A stretch of 64,000 nt of DNA from Candidatus Electrothrix aestuarii (GTDB lineage Bacteria; Desulfobacterota; Desulfobulbia; Desulfobulbales; Desulfobulbaceae): the NCBI GenBank assembly GCA_032595685.2, contig CP159373.1:2129001-2193000 (forward strand), read 5' to 3'. The notes below the pieces were generated by a model. The model ran no database searches and was not told the origin of the DNA. It was given only the letters and a program-made list of their open reading frames with translations. Position numbers and translations under genes: made by a program. Within the stretch, counting starts at the first letter, position 1; the number at the start of each line of letters is the position of its first letter. Below are positions 1 through 9,206 of this stretch, piece by piece.

Positions 1-1
1 T

Positions 2-658
2 GTTACTCTGGAGGTAGATCTGTGCCAGCCTAGCAGCATAAAAAAAATGGTTGAGCGCATCAAGAACGATTTTGGTTCACTTCAGGTTCTCGTAAATAAT
101 ATAGAGCGTGGGGGGATGCCCGTGCTTCATGGGAGCTATCACCTTCCAGCGAATGCAGAGCAGTGGCAGTTGGAGATGGAAACGACGCTACATGCTAAAT
201 GGCTGGTTTTTGATCAGTGCCTTCCCTTGCTCAGACTGGCTGAACAGGCTGTGGTTGTGAACATCTCCTCTATTGCCGCAATAACAGGCCGTGTTGGGCC
301 AGCAGGCTTACTCTTTAATGATGGGTATGCAGCTGCTAACAGAGGAGTTTCCTCCCTGACAGAGACTTGGGCAAGACTAGGGGCGCCTGTTATCCGTGTC
401 AACGAATTGATGTTAGGACTGGTGGACTCCAGGCATGGTCCAGGGACCCGCGGCTGGGAATTGCTTAGCGCGTCTGACAGGGAGCAGCTCATGAAGCATA
501 CTCTTTTGCAGCGAACGGGGGGGGCTGATGAGGTCGCTCAAGCGGTTCTCTTTCTTGTCCGGGATGCTGATTTTATGACAGGTGCTTGCCTTAGAATGGA
601 TGGGGGATTTGTCCTAGGGGCGGAACAGGTTCCTGATATGCCGGATGGGGCTCTCTGA
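2..658 (+). CDS. SDR family oxidoreductase, 5' end cut by window
   Basis: The reading frame is open to the first bases of the window, and the residues before the first ATG (47) still read as SDR (VTLEVDL..., then FGSLQVLVNN), so the true start lies upstream and the Rossmann glycine motif is missing. The NNAG-equivalent (NNIERGG), the active-site strand with Ser (VVVNISS) and the C-terminal MDGGF are visible. The YxxxK motif reads YAAAN, so the catalytic lysine is replaced by Asn. Substrate is unknown. It converges on the sucrose phosphatase gene. It could be an inactive or pteridine-reductase-like SDR; family assignment is firm, activity is not. Confidence 0.85.
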   Translation, partial: VTLEVDLCQPSSIKKMVERIKNDFGSLQVLVNNIERGGMPVLHGSYHLPANAEQWQLEMETTLHAKWLVFDQCLPLLRLAEQAVVVNISSIAAITGRVGPAGLLFNDGYAAANRGVSSLTETWARLGAPVIRVNELMLGLVDSRHGPGTRGWELLSASDREQLMKHTLLQRTGGADEVAQAVLFLVRDADFMTGACLRMDGGFVLGAEQVPDMPDGAL

Positions 659-723
659 TAATACCTGGATTCAGGATATTGAATGAGCCCCAGTATGAGT
701 ATTTTGGTCAGAGATTTAAGAGG

Positions 724-1554
724 TTATGGAGTGTTTTGAAGAATTTTAGGATAATAATGAGAGATTCCTTCCAAAATTCCAGCGCTGTAACAGCCGTTCA
801 TTGCCTGGAAGCCACCTTGAGCAAGGTAAAGAAGTGATTCATTTCCAGCCGCTGTCGCCATTTCCAGTGCTTTGTCAACCACCTCTTTCCTGGCGTTAGC
901 CACTAAAACAGCCGGAATCGTACTGGTGAGGACTTCCAAGTCGTTACCACTGTCTCCAGAGAAGATCATCTCGTCAAGCGAGAAACCGAGCTGGTGTCGC
1001 ATAAACTGCAGAGCCTGATATTTATCTGCACGAGCAGGAAGAATGTCCAGGAGCTCTTGGTCTGCAACTTCATCATGGCTCCAGATGAGTGAGGCTCGAA
1101 TTCCCTCCTGCTCCAAAAAAGAATGAATAGAGCGGGTCAGCTTGGCTTGATTTGCACCTGCATCCACATAATAACTGAGCTTAAAACGAGTTTGTTTCTC
1201 ATTTTCCTGCTTTGTCAAACCTTGTATCCCCATCAAAAGATCAGGCAGGGCGTTGTGAGACTGACACCACTCTCTACTAAGGAGAGTGTCCCAATTTTCA
1301 TCATGTTGCCATTCCCCCTGAATGCGATGGCAAATAGTGGTTCCTACATCAGCAATAAGAACATCTGGAAAAGGTATGGCAAATTCTTTGATCGCCTCCT
1401 CTGTGAGTTGAATGCTGCGTCCTGTGACATAGGCAGTCTGAACACGAGGATCCTTTGCTAAAGCTGCAAAGGAGGGGCGGGCTTCGGGAGATTCCTCTTG
1501 CGGGCCATTAGGTAAGAGCGTCCGGTCGAGATCTGTACAGATAAGCAGCTTCAT
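724..1554 (-). CDS. HAD-IIB sugar phosphatase, probable sucrose-6-phosphate phosphatase
   Basis: A 276-residue HAD hydrolase. The N-terminus carries the DxDxT nucleophile motif (CTDLDRTLLP) and the C-terminal half has the motif IV acidic pair (FSGDSGNDLEVL), as in the Cof/sucrose-phosphatase branch. It overlaps the end of the sucrose-phosphate synthase gene by 4 nt, so the pair is translationally coupled. The likely reaction is dephosphorylation of sucrose-6-phosphate made by its neighbour. Mannosyl-3-phosphoglycerate phosphatase is a related alternative by sequence, but context favours sucrose. Confidence 0.8.
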   Translation of the reverse strand: MKLLICTDLDRTLLPNGPQEESPEARPSFAALAKDPRVQTAYVTGRSIQLTEEAIKEFAIPFPDVLIADVGTTICHRIQGEWQHDENWDTLLSREWCQSHNALPDLLMGIQGLTKQENEKQTRFKLSYYVDAGANQAKLTRSIHSFLEQEGIRASLIWSHDEVADQELLDILPARADKYQALQFMRHQLGFSLDEMIFSGDSGNDLEVLTSTIPAVLVANARKEVVDKALEMATAAGNESLLYLAQGGFQAMNGCYSAGILEGISHYYPKILQNTP

Positions 1555-3713
1555 ATGCTGGCCTCCAACGGATTTTCATCATTTTTATTAAGAAAATGAT
1601 AATGCTTAATGCCTTCGATGATCCCATATGCGTAGGGGGCATCGGCAAAATATACACCTTCCAACTCGTCAATGTTAGATAATTCTTCATGATGGCGGTT
1701 GCCAGCTACTACAGCTCGTGTATTTCCGCGCATCATATCTTCATCCGCACCAGAACCACCAGCGACCAAGATGTTTTCCAGGTTTATTTCAAGACGATGT
1801 GCAACATAGCGCAAGGCAAGGCCTTTTGACGCGCGGATCGGAACAATATCCAGGTATTGCCCAAAGGACAGAGTCAAATTGACAGTCTGATCATGTTGTC
1901 GGAGGTAGACATTGAGTTCATCTACAGAAGGTGCTTTTTCCTCATCATAAAAATAAGAAAGTTTAAATTCTCCCTGCCTGTCTCGTGGCTGCAAACGAAG
2001 CCCTGGTGTATGAGCTAAGAGCCTTTTTAGAGTCATAGGCATCCAAAGGTAGTCTAGGTGTCGGTGCCAAGTTAGATCAGGGATGAGGTTGCGGCCATAG
2101 TAGATTGAGGTTCCAAGACTGGTTATGAGGATATCGGGCCGGGGAATTTTTTTCTGCACTAAAATAGCCAGGGCAGAATCACGTGAACGTCCCGTGGCAA
2201 TGCCAAAGAGTAGATTTTTTCTGTTATTTCTTATCAGCTGGATCAGTTCCTTGCGACCGGCAGAACTTCCTATAAGATTTTGATCCAGGTCAGAGAAAAC
2301 AGCTTTGGTAGCGGGCTTAACCTTTTTCTGGTAGGGCTCTTTGCGTTCAAGAACAGGTTTTACTTCAACCAGTGGGCGAACTTGCTGCAAGTATTTTTTA
2401 ACATGGGCATGCCAGGAGTAGTGTTTTTTCACCCCTTCCAATCCGTTTCGTTGGAGAGCCTTCCAGAACTGTTGATCGCTAAGGACCCGAATGAGATATT
2501 GGGCAAGCTGTTTTTCATCAAGAGGGTCAAAAAGGAGCCCATTTTTGCAATTTTCAATTATATCTACCGGGCCACCATTCTCTGTCGCAAGTAAGGGGCA
2601 ACCAGTTGCTGCGGCCTCCAGTAAGGTCAAGCCAAAGGGTTCTGTTAATGCAGGGTTCACAAAGACACCACCGGAAGCCGCGCACATGCGGTATATCTCC
2701 GCCACCTCTTCGGCCTTATGGTGTTTAGGTAAGGCCACCTTGCCGTAGAGATCATAGAGGTCGATAAGGAGAAGAAGTTCTTTGATAACCTCCTGAGATC
2801 CTTCATCCATGTCGCAAATGTCATCGCGATTTCCAGCAATAATAACAAGGTTTGCTATTTTACGAAGCCGGGTTGACTGACCATAGGCATGAAGCAGGGT
2901 TTTAATATTTTTGCGCTCATCTGGTCTTGATAGAGCAAGAATGATTGGCCTTTTTTCTTTGCGTAGAAAAGGACGAACTGCCTTGAGGAAGGAAGATTTT
3001 TTTTGTTGGGTTGGAGGGTGAAATTGTTCGAGGTCGGCACCTGGTGGGATAACCACCATTTTGTCAGGATGGTAGAAATCATAGAGCTCATATTGATCTT
3101 CTATCTCATTGCGGGTACTGGTCACGACAAGCTTTGCTGTTGCCAGGATTTCTTCCTCAGCCTCAATCCGTCGGGAGATGTTATAGCGGGACTCTATTTC
3201 TTCTTTTTGCATGCCTGCTGCAAGCAGGCGGAGTTTTTTATCTCTCCCCAAAGAGTGGCCAGTGTGAATGAGTGGTATACCAGTCAGGTGCGAGAGGCGG
3301 GTGCCAACAGAACCGGCATCAGCATAGTGGGAATGGAGAATGTTCGGGAAATGCTCTTGTTCTTGAAAAAAAGCCAGGAGGTTATCAGCAAAGATGTCTA
3401 GGTACTCCCAGAGTTTTTCTTTACGGGTGTATCCTTCAGTGCCGATATTAATGCGAATAATCCGTGCGCACTCGTTCAGTGATTCCACGGTTTGAGCATA
3501 ATCCTCACTCACGGCTTCGTCAACAATGCGCTGGGTTATAAGATCAACCCGGGCCACATCTTTATGCTGTCCCAGGGCATAGGCTAAGTCACGGACATAG
3601 CGGGTTTGACCGCCGGTGTCAGGATCTCGTCCTAATTCGAGATCATTTCCACGAATTAACCCATGAATACTTATGAGGGCAATGTAAAGTCCTTTTTCTT
3701 CTTTTTTTGACAT
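1551..3713 (-). CDS. Bacterial sucrose-phosphate synthase with C-terminal HAD domain
   Basis: Makes sucrose-6-phosphate from UDP-glucose and fructose-6-phosphate. The start is the ATG at 3713 (MSKKEEKG), chosen because GGGGAG lies six bases upstream; 13 codons of open frame precede it. The GT-B glycosyltransferase part (about residues 5-460) has IHGLIRG, DPDTGGQTRYV, HSHYADAG, HTGHSLGRDK, SRPDERKN and the EPFGLTLLEAAATG nucleotide-sugar E-x7-E motif. A HAD domain follows from about residue 475 (FSDLDQN), in which the usual motif I Thr is Asn. This two-domain layout is that of the bacterial SPS family. Sucrose here is probably a compatible solute. Confidence 0.92.
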   Translation of the reverse strand: MSKKEEKGLYIALISIHGLIRGNDLELGRDPDTGGQTRYVRDLAYALGQHKDVARVDLITQRIVDEAVSEDYAQTVESLNECARIIRINIGTEGYTRKEKLWEYLDIFADNLLAFFQEQEHFPNILHSHYADAGSVGTRLSHLTGIPLIHTGHSLGRDKKLRLLAAGMQKEEIESRYNISRRIEAEEEILATAKLVVTSTRNEIEDQYELYDFYHPDKMVVIPPGADLEQFHPPTQQKKSSFLKAVRPFLRKEKRPIILALSRPDERKNIKTLLHAYGQSTRLRKIANLVIIAGNRDDICDMDEGSQEVIKELLLLIDLYDLYGKVALPKHHKAEEVAEIYRMCAASGGVFVNPALTEPFGLTLLEAAATGCPLLATENGGPVDIIENCKNGLLFDPLDEKQLAQYLIRVLSDQQFWKALQRNGLEGVKKHYSWHAHVKKYLQQVRPLVEVKPVLERKEPYQKKVKPATKAVFSDLDQNLIGSSAGRKELIQLIRNNRKNLLFGIATGRSRDSALAILVQKKIPRPDILITSLGTSIYYGRNLIPDLTWHRHLDYLWMPMTLKRLLAHTPGLRLQPRDRQGEFKLSYFYDEEKAPSVDELNVYLRQHDQTVNLTLSFGQYLDIVPIRASKGLALRYVAHRLEINLENILVAGGSGADEDMMRGNTRAVVAGNRHHEELSNIDELEGVYFADAPYAYGIIEGIKHYHFLNKNDENPLEASI

Positions 3714-3752
3714 GGTTATCTCCCCATACCTACTTTCGTAGCTATGCTTCAC

Positions 3753-4325
3753 TCATTTTTTAAAGAAGCCGCTGCTATCGCCTGGTTTAACTGCCCATGC
3801 TTTTTCCGGTGTGGGTTGAGTTACCTCCGGCCAAATTCCTGGTTGCGGATCAGCTCCTTCTTGCGCCGCAGGAGGAGGTGATGAATCATTGATAACCGGC
3901 TTTCTGCGAATTTCTCTGCCCTTGATTTTGTAGCAGAATTCAATGGGAATTCCATTCGGATCAAAGGAATAGACAGAGTGAATAAAATCATGGTCGATCA
4001 TATCGGAACAGGCAAAACCTGCGGCTTCCAGCTTATCTTTAAGTGCCCAAACTTCTTCTTGGGAGTCCAGCTCAAAGGCTATATGATCAAAAACACGGGG
4101 ACCAGAAATAGGCTGTCCGTGCAACTTCTTGGCTATGGGTTCGGCTCCGTCCCACTCAAAAAAGGCCAAACAACTCTGCTCATCAATTTCAAAGAAATAT
4201 TGGCGAAAGTCTCCTTCGCCAAAACCGTGGATTAATCGCATTCCCATAAGATCCCGCCAGAAACGGATGGTTGCCTCCATATCCGCAGTCACTAAGGCCA
4301 AGTGATTAATCCCTCTAAATTTCAT
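3753..4325 (-). CDS. VOC (glyoxalase/dioxygenase-fold) family protein
   Basis: 190 residues. The N-terminal ~135 form one vicinal-oxygen-chelate domain: the metal ligand pattern is visible as HLALVT (His8), DHIAFEL (His near 83) and IEFCY (Glu near the end of the domain). A ~50-residue Pro-rich tail follows, ending SGFFKK, which is not part of the fold. The start ATG has AAGGAC upstream. It lies 39 nt before the sucrose-phosphate synthase start on the same strand, so it is probably the first gene of that operon. Substrate unknown. Confidence 0.8.
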   Translation of the reverse strand: MKFRGINHLALVTADMEATIRFWRDLMGMRLIHGFGEGDFRQYFFEIDEQSCLAFFEWDGAEPIAKKLHGQPISGPRVFDHIAFELDSQEEVWALKDKLEAAGFACSDMIDHDFIHSVYSFDPNGIPIEFCYKIKGREIRRKPVINDSSPPPAAQEGADPQPGIWPEVTQPTPEKAWAVKPGDSSGFFKK

Positions 4326-4706
4326 TCTATGTCCTTTTGGTCAGTCTCCCCCTAAGGAAGCTCATCTTCCACGGGAGAACTCTTGTGTTCTCTCTGTAAG
4401 GCTAGTTGCCTTGTGTTCAATGAGGAAAAATATAGCATACCCCCGGCAGGGAAGCAACAGGGGAAGGACAGGGGAAGGGAGAATGAGGGAAGGGGCGGGT
4501 TTGGAGGAAAAATGTGAGAATGAAGAAAAGGAGATGGAGCTACATCGCAGAATGCGATTGAGGTGAGAAGAAATGAAAGAAAGATAAAAAGGTGTAACCT
4601 TAGAATTCTCAGGAGAGTAACAAGGAATTGATATTGCCCCTTTGCAGAAGCCCACCCTCCAGTTTAGAGTAGGCAGGCGCTCTGCAATTATGTTGCTACG
4701 TTTGTA
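4326..4706. other. Intergenic, purine-rich, no gene seen
   Basis: 381 bases. The + strand between about 4440 and 4590 is strongly purine-biased (runs of GGGAAGG/GAGGGAAGG type). A minus-strand 97-codon frame across it is Ser/Pro/Leu-rich low complexity, which is what such a bias would give by chance. Upstream of 4325 it must hold the promoter of the VOC-sucrose operon, but no convincing -35/-10 pair was picked out. Confidence 0.5.
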
Positions 4707-5234
4707 TCAGGCAAAACAAAGTCCACAATCAGGGCAGGATGCTTCTGTGGTGGAGAAAGTAAAACCACAAGCTGGGCAGGTGGCCTGATCGACTTCAGTA
4801 TCAATGACGGCTCCGGCAGTCGACAGATCATGGTCAGCCAACCCGGTGGAACGGATATGATCGCGTTCGAGAATTGCTACAACATCTTGGAGATCATCTT
4901 TTCGGATTTGGACAAATAAATTGGTAGCACAACTGCCTTGACCACAGTTACTGTCTTCACTGACTGCCAAAGACGGAATACCTTCCCGTTTCAGCATAGT
5001 CTGGAAATCCTTCATTTGAACCAAGGGGCCTTTTCTGATGGTTACCAGTTCATCCTCTGGACTAATTACCATATTCCGGCTTACCTGTTTTCCTGAAAGA
5101 TTTTGCTGAGCTTCTAGCAATTCTTTTCCGTTGACCAAGGGGATATTGCACTCTGCGCAGGTTATTATTCCTGCCCGGTATTCGTCCATGCAGTGAGGGC
5201 AATATTGCAACTCCGCTTCAATTTCTCGTTTCAT
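4707..5234 (-). CDS. Zinc-ribbon protein with DUF2007-like domain
   Basis: 175 residues. Two cysteine pairs near the N-terminus (CPHC at about 12-15, CAEC at about 27-30) and two at the C-terminus (CPAC, CPDC) look like two zinc ribbons. Between them, about residues 60-130, is a segment like the DUF2007 'putative signal transducing protein' fold. No signal peptide or membrane segment. It starts 10 nt after the stop of the small membrane protein gene (5245-5472), so the two are co-transcribed. Function unknown. Confidence 0.65.
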   Translation of the reverse strand: MKREIEAELQYCPHCMDEYRAGIITCAECNIPLVNGKELLEAQQNLSGKQVSRNMVISPEDELVTIRKGPLVQMKDFQTMLKREGIPSLAVSEDSNCGQGSCATNLFVQIRKDDLQDVVAILERDHIRSTGLADHDLSTAGAVIDTEVDQATCPACGFTFSTTEASCPDCGLCFA

Positions 5235-5244
5235 GCCTTGCTCA

Positions 5245-5472
5245 TTACCCTTTGTCTGACGTGAAGTGATTTGCTAAAACAGTCTGTTCTGTCATTAGCT
5301 CATGGGTAACGCCCTTGTCTTTACTCTGATGATTTCTCTCTAAAACAGTATTATTGCCACCAAGCCAAGCAAACAAAACCAAAAAGCTCACGCCAAGCAC
5401 ATACACTGCCAGCATCAGATATCCAGGATCAAGAGTGGAGTGCAATTCATTACTGTGCTGTTTTTCTTTCAT
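5245..5472 (-). CDS. Small membrane protein, paralogue of the sortase-target N-terminus
   Basis: 75 residues from the ATG at 5472, which has AAAGGAGAAG upstream. One transmembrane helix (about residues 18-38). Its segment around DPGYLMLAVYVLGV and LVLFAWLG matches the N-terminal DPGYVMLTVYTLGV and LVLFGWLG of the sortase target encoded at 6211-8385. The rest of that protein (VIT, vWA, C-terminal anchor) is absent. It is either a remnant of a duplicated target gene or a small protein sharing the same membrane-docking leader. Its good ribosome site and intact frame favour expression. Confidence 0.65.
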   Translation of the reverse strand: MKEKQHSNELHSTLDPGYLMLAVYVLGVSFLVLFAWLGGNNTVLERNHQSKDKGVTHELMTEQTVLANHFTSDKG

Positions 5473-5644
5473 CAATCTCTTCTCCTTTTATTACAAGTTC
5501 AAACTTCTCCTCCTACGTTATCATTATGCCCTAAGAGCATGACGGTTTCCACTGTGGATTATGATCTGTTGCGAATGAATAATGACTAATTATGACGAGA
5601 AGTGGTTGTGGTTTAATATATTGTTTTTATATGGAAAAATATCT

Positions 5645-6214
5645 TTATATTTTCTCCGCTAAAACAATATAGCGTTGGCTGGCATCAGAATTCAAGGCCT
5701 GAAATGGGTAGCAGGTAATCAGAGCTAATTGAGCGCTCTCATCTTGTTGATTCAAATAAAGCTCTGTCGCTAATCGTACTATCGTTTCGTTCACTTTATA
5801 ACGCCATTCTATACCTTGCCTATCCTCCAGAGTGAGGATGTCTCCCTGTTTGATCTTCTGGAGAAAACTGAAATGGGTATCCCGATGAGCAGCTAGGATG
5901 CAGGCTCCTGGCTGCCCAGGTTCTGCACTGGCCTCCAGCATTCCAGGGCCAAAGGCAAGGGCCTGTCCTGATTGTCCGGCAAGTACGATGAGATCCTGTT
6001 CGTATTGTTCTGCGCGCAATCGGGCCACGGGCCATGTATCAGCCCAGGGCCAGGGTTTTACCGCTTCTCCCTGAACCAAGGTTTGTTCCCAGGCCCGACG
6101 TAGGAGTTCCTGGGCTAAAAGAGCCTTGCCGTGTATCCATAACCCGTTTCCAATGCATATAAGTCCAATAAGTGTGGGGAAGAAAATAATTTTCCATGAG
6201 CAATTTATTTTCAT
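5645..6214 (-). CDS. Class GN (proteobacterial dedicated) sortase
   Basis: 189 residues from the ATG at 6214; GGAGGAG lies just upstream and the ATG overlaps the target's stop in an ATGA junction. An N-terminal membrane anchor (about 9-27) is followed by a sortase domain with His110 (AAHRDTHF), Cys168 (LITCYPF) and Arg181 (SQRYIVL) as catalytic triad. This is the marine/GN sortase type that typically serves a single neighbouring substrate. It acts on the outer face of the inner membrane, joining or cleaving the target near its C-terminal anchor. Coupled translation with the target supports a dedicated pair. Confidence 0.9.
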   Translation of the reverse strand: MKINCSWKIIFFPTLIGLICIGNGLWIHGKALLAQELLRRAWEQTLVQGEAVKPWPWADTWPVARLRAEQYEQDLIVLAGQSGQALAFGPGMLEASAEPGQPGACILAAHRDTHFSFLQKIKQGDILTLEDRQGIEWRYKVNETIVRLATELYLNQQDESAQLALITCYPFQALNSDASQRYIVLAEKI

Positions 6215-8385
6215 TGTCTCCTCCATTGCATCCAGATAAGTAGAGCCGAAAGTGCCAGGGATAATAGGCCAACAAAAATGGACAGCGGTGCCGAGGTTGC
6301 GGTGTCCGCGCCTCCAGCAAAGACCTTCTCATGCACCCAACCGGCAGGTAAATTGCTTTGTATCTTCTGATTCTCCAACAGCTTTTCGGTATCTCCTGGG
6401 CGTGAGATTTGCTCTTCTACTGCAATCAGGCTGGTATAGCGGCTGACAAGGTGATTGGCTAAAGCTAATGTTGTCACTTCCTGCTCAACCTGCTGTGCAT
6501 CAGCCCCGGAGGCAAGACTGTCCATCAACATCCTGATTTTTTTTCTTGCCCAGAGAACGGCGATTCCCGTCCTTTCCTTCAGTCCCGTAGTGTCTATCGT
6601 TACCTGCCAAGGCCGTACTCCACCTTGTTGTCCACTGAGTAAGAGCTTGCCCAGATTGGACGATCCTTTCATGAGCACCGTTAACGGTTCACCCTGATAA
6701 AGATCGGGGAGAGGGGAAGGAAGAATTTCAAAATCATCTGCTCCGGTAAGACGTAGCTGAGTGAGAGCAGGTTGCTCAAGCATGGCAAACAGGGTTGTCA
6801 TTTTTTCCCGTACTTCTTCCAACTTGCCAATAAAGGTATAGCTGCCTCTTCCCATTGCTGCTGCTCTGGTCATGAAATAACTATTCGGGGCAGAGCCTAT
6901 ACCAACGGTGAAAAGACGGGAATCACCAAGCTGATTATTGATCAATGTAAACAGTTCTTGCTCATTGCTCACAGAGCCATCTGTGAGGAAGACAATCTGG
7001 CGGATACGTTCATGTCGCTCCTTGCCATCCAGAGCCAACGCAAGAGCCTCTCGTATTTCAGTACCGCCCTGAGCCTTAAGCTCCTCAATAAAATCTATAG
7101 CCTGTGCTCTGTTTTTCTGGCTACCGCTTCTGCTCCCTCGGAATAAGGCCCTTGCATTGCTGTTGAATTCTATAACATTGAACCGATCCTGCGGTCTCAT
7201 CCGTTCTACTGCCATGAGTAGAGCTTTCTTTGCCTGGCTGATAGATTCACCTCCCATTGATCCCGAGGTGTCCAGGATAAAAATAACTTCACGGGCAAGA
7301 GGCTCAGCTTGCGCCTGTTCTGGTGGCATAAGCATAAGGAGCATATAGTGCTCATTGCCTTGTTGCTCACTGAACATGCTAAGCGATGGTGTCTGGGTTG
7401 GTGCCGCTTCCCATTCCAGAACAAAATCGCGATCTGCCTTGACTTCACCAGTGAAGTTGATATCGACGATGTCCTCCTCGTTTTTCTCGCTGGTAATCCC
7501 GTGATATAAGCTGTTGAGTCGGGCGAGTTGCATTCCTGCAGCAAGATTTACATGGAGTGCTACTGGATTCACTCTCTCCTCATCCGGTCCAATAACGGAC
7601 AATGTTTTCAAGGGAGGAGGATGAGATGTATTTGATGGTATCTTCTGTATTTTCTGATCGATGAGGTTATATGATTCTTGATCCTCTTCTCCCTTGTTTC
7701 CAGAAAAGATATCGGCTATTGAGGACTGGTTCGGGGTATACCTGGGACCAACAACCATTGGGAACCGCAAGGAGTACACGCTGTTTTGTCGTTGGATTAC
7801 CTGTTGATATTCAATCTGAATAATGACGGTTTCCCTTGGACCAATATTGGCGACAGCTGTGGTAAATATATTTGGACGCAATTGGCTGAGTAGTGAGGCT
7901 TTCTTCCCCTCTCTTTTTGCTTTCTCATAAGTCTGACGTGCTTCTTCCCTTTTTTGGATTTTTCCGATAATAATACGATCATTAATTCGCATCTCCAGGT
8001 GATCGACAGCGCTTTCATCAGGAAGAGGGAAGACGTAAAGGGCTTCTAACCATTGATCAGAATCATTAGTGAAATGCTGTTTGACCTTGGCCCGTGCAAG
8101 TATGCCGGTTACGCTGATATCCACATCCATTGAGAGCATTGGTGCTGCTCGGTAGGTGCCCGGTTCTGTTCTTGGCAAGAGGAGCTCTCCCTGTTTGACC
8201 TCGTTTGGTGTGAGCAGCTGTACTATTTCAGCTTCTTGTTTACTTGTATTGGGAACAGCGTTGGCACTGCCAAGCCATCCGAAGAGGACAAGGATAGCTA
8301 CCCCCAGTGTATAGACGGTGAGCATTACATAGCCTGGATCTACCTGTGGAGCCTCTAAACCTCTTCCTTTTTCCTCTGATGTCAT
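6211..8385 (-). CDS. Sortase target protein with VIT and vWA domains
   Basis: 724 residues from the ATG at 8385 (AGGAGG upstream). N-terminal membrane segment at about 20-40; VIT domain about 75-200 (inter-alpha-trypsin-inhibitor type); vWA domain with intact MIDAS motif DTSGSMGG near the middle; C-terminal hydrophobic helix followed by WRRQ, the classic sorting-signal layout. The sorting motif before the helix reads GADTATSAP, so the proline of the usual LPxT-like site is replaced. This is the standard substrate of the GN sortase that follows it. Probable role: calcium or magnesium-dependent surface adhesion. Confidence 0.9.
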   Translation of the reverse strand: MTSEEKGRGLEAPQVDPGYVMLTVYTLGVAILVLFGWLGSANAVPNTSKQEAEIVQLLTPNEVKQGELLLPRTEPGTYRAAPMLSMDVDISVTGILARAKVKQHFTNDSDQWLEALYVFPLPDESAVDHLEMRINDRIIIGKIQKREEARQTYEKAKREGKKASLLSQLRPNIFTTAVANIGPRETVIIQIEYQQVIQRQNSVYSLRFPMVVGPRYTPNQSSIADIFSGNKGEEDQESYNLIDQKIQKIPSNTSHPPPLKTLSVIGPDEERVNPVALHVNLAAGMQLARLNSLYHGITSEKNEEDIVDINFTGEVKADRDFVLEWEAAPTQTPSLSMFSEQQGNEHYMLLMLMPPEQAQAEPLAREVIFILDTSGSMGGESISQAKKALLMAVERMRPQDRFNVIEFNSNARALFRGSRSGSQKNRAQAIDFIEELKAQGGTEIREALALALDGKERHERIRQIVFLTDGSVSNEQELFTLINNQLGDSRLFTVGIGSAPNSYFMTRAAAMGRGSYTFIGKLEEVREKMTTLFAMLEQPALTQLRLTGADDFEILPSPLPDLYQGEPLTVLMKGSSNLGKLLLSGQQGGVRPWQVTIDTTGLKERTGIAVLWARKKIRMLMDSLASGADAQQVEQEVTTLALANHLVSRYTSLIAVEEQISRPGDTEKLLENQKIQSNLPAGWVHEKVFAGGADTATSAPLSIFVGLLSLALSALLIWMQWRRQ

Positions 8386-8666
8386 GATGCATCCTCCTGT
8401 CTTGCTCAAAATAACTTTGCCCTTTCCTATTGCAGAGTATGAACAATAATCATGACGGACTTTCAAAAGGATGATGACGTGTGCTGAAAAAAAAATGATA
8501 GTTTGTGACTTGCGGGTAAAAAAAATTGTATTCGTTAGGAGGAATATGATATCTAATATGTAGGATGTTTAATGAGAGCAAATAAGTACATTATCGTAGT
8601 AAGATAATGATGGCACAGGAAGTGCAACATGCTGTATTTGTACTATTCAAAAGGAGAGGAATTGAG

Positions 8667-9161
8667 ATGAGTAAGAAAAAGATAAGTGCTTGTTTTTTAG
8701 GTGTTGTGATGCTGGGGAATGTCTTGGCCGCACAAGGAGAAGAGACGGTGGAAATGCCGAAACCAGAGGGCGAGGCTGTTTGGAAATATATTAGCCAGGA
8801 AAATCCCTTTAATGAATGGACTATTTGGGAGGATCATCAGGGAACTGATGGGCCCGATTCCTCTTTTTCTCCGAGTCATAAACTATATGTAAATAAGCAA
8901 GCTGTTGACTCAAAGAGTGTCCCACTTAACAACGAATCAATGGCGGTCTCGTATATCAGGAGCCCGGCTGATGAGCCGCAGGCTATCGTGGTTATGTATA
9001 AAGTTAAGGGGTATAATCCCACTGCCGGTGACTGGTTTTGGGCAAGATACAGCCTGACCGGCGAGGTCGAGGATTCCGGGAAGATCCCGAGATGTATTGC
9101 CTGTCATACCAAGAAAGCCGCTGATAATGATTACATTATCACCCATAAATTTGATAAGTAA
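8667..9161 (+). CDS. Secreted cytochrome P460-family haem protein
   Basis: 164 residues from the ATG at 8667, which has AAAGGAGAGG upstream; upstream in-frame ATGs lack a site. A signal peptide (about 1-22, ending LAAQG) is followed by a P460-like beta-rich domain and one c-type haem site near the C-terminus, C143-I-A-C-H147. P460 proteins bind a lysine-cross-linked haem, but family members of this type are also plain monohaem cytochromes; activity cannot be told here. It is the first rightward gene divergent from the sortase target. Confidence 0.75.
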   Translation: MSKKKISACFLGVVMLGNVLAAQGEETVEMPKPEGEAVWKYISQENPFNEWTIWEDHQGTDGPDSSFSPSHKLYVNKQAVDSKSVPLNNESMAVSYIRSPADEPQAIVVMYKVKGYNPTAGDWFWARYSLTGEVEDSGKIPRCIACHTKKAADNDYIITHKFDK

Positions 9162-9206
9162 AGTTTTCGTATAACTGCTATTTTATTGACAATAAAGGTG
9201 AAAGAT

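Noticed and set aside
4362-4655. 97-codon minus-strand frame
   Set aside because: Ser/Pro/Leu-rich low complexity opposite a purine-biased stretch; no ribosome site and no resemblance to any family.
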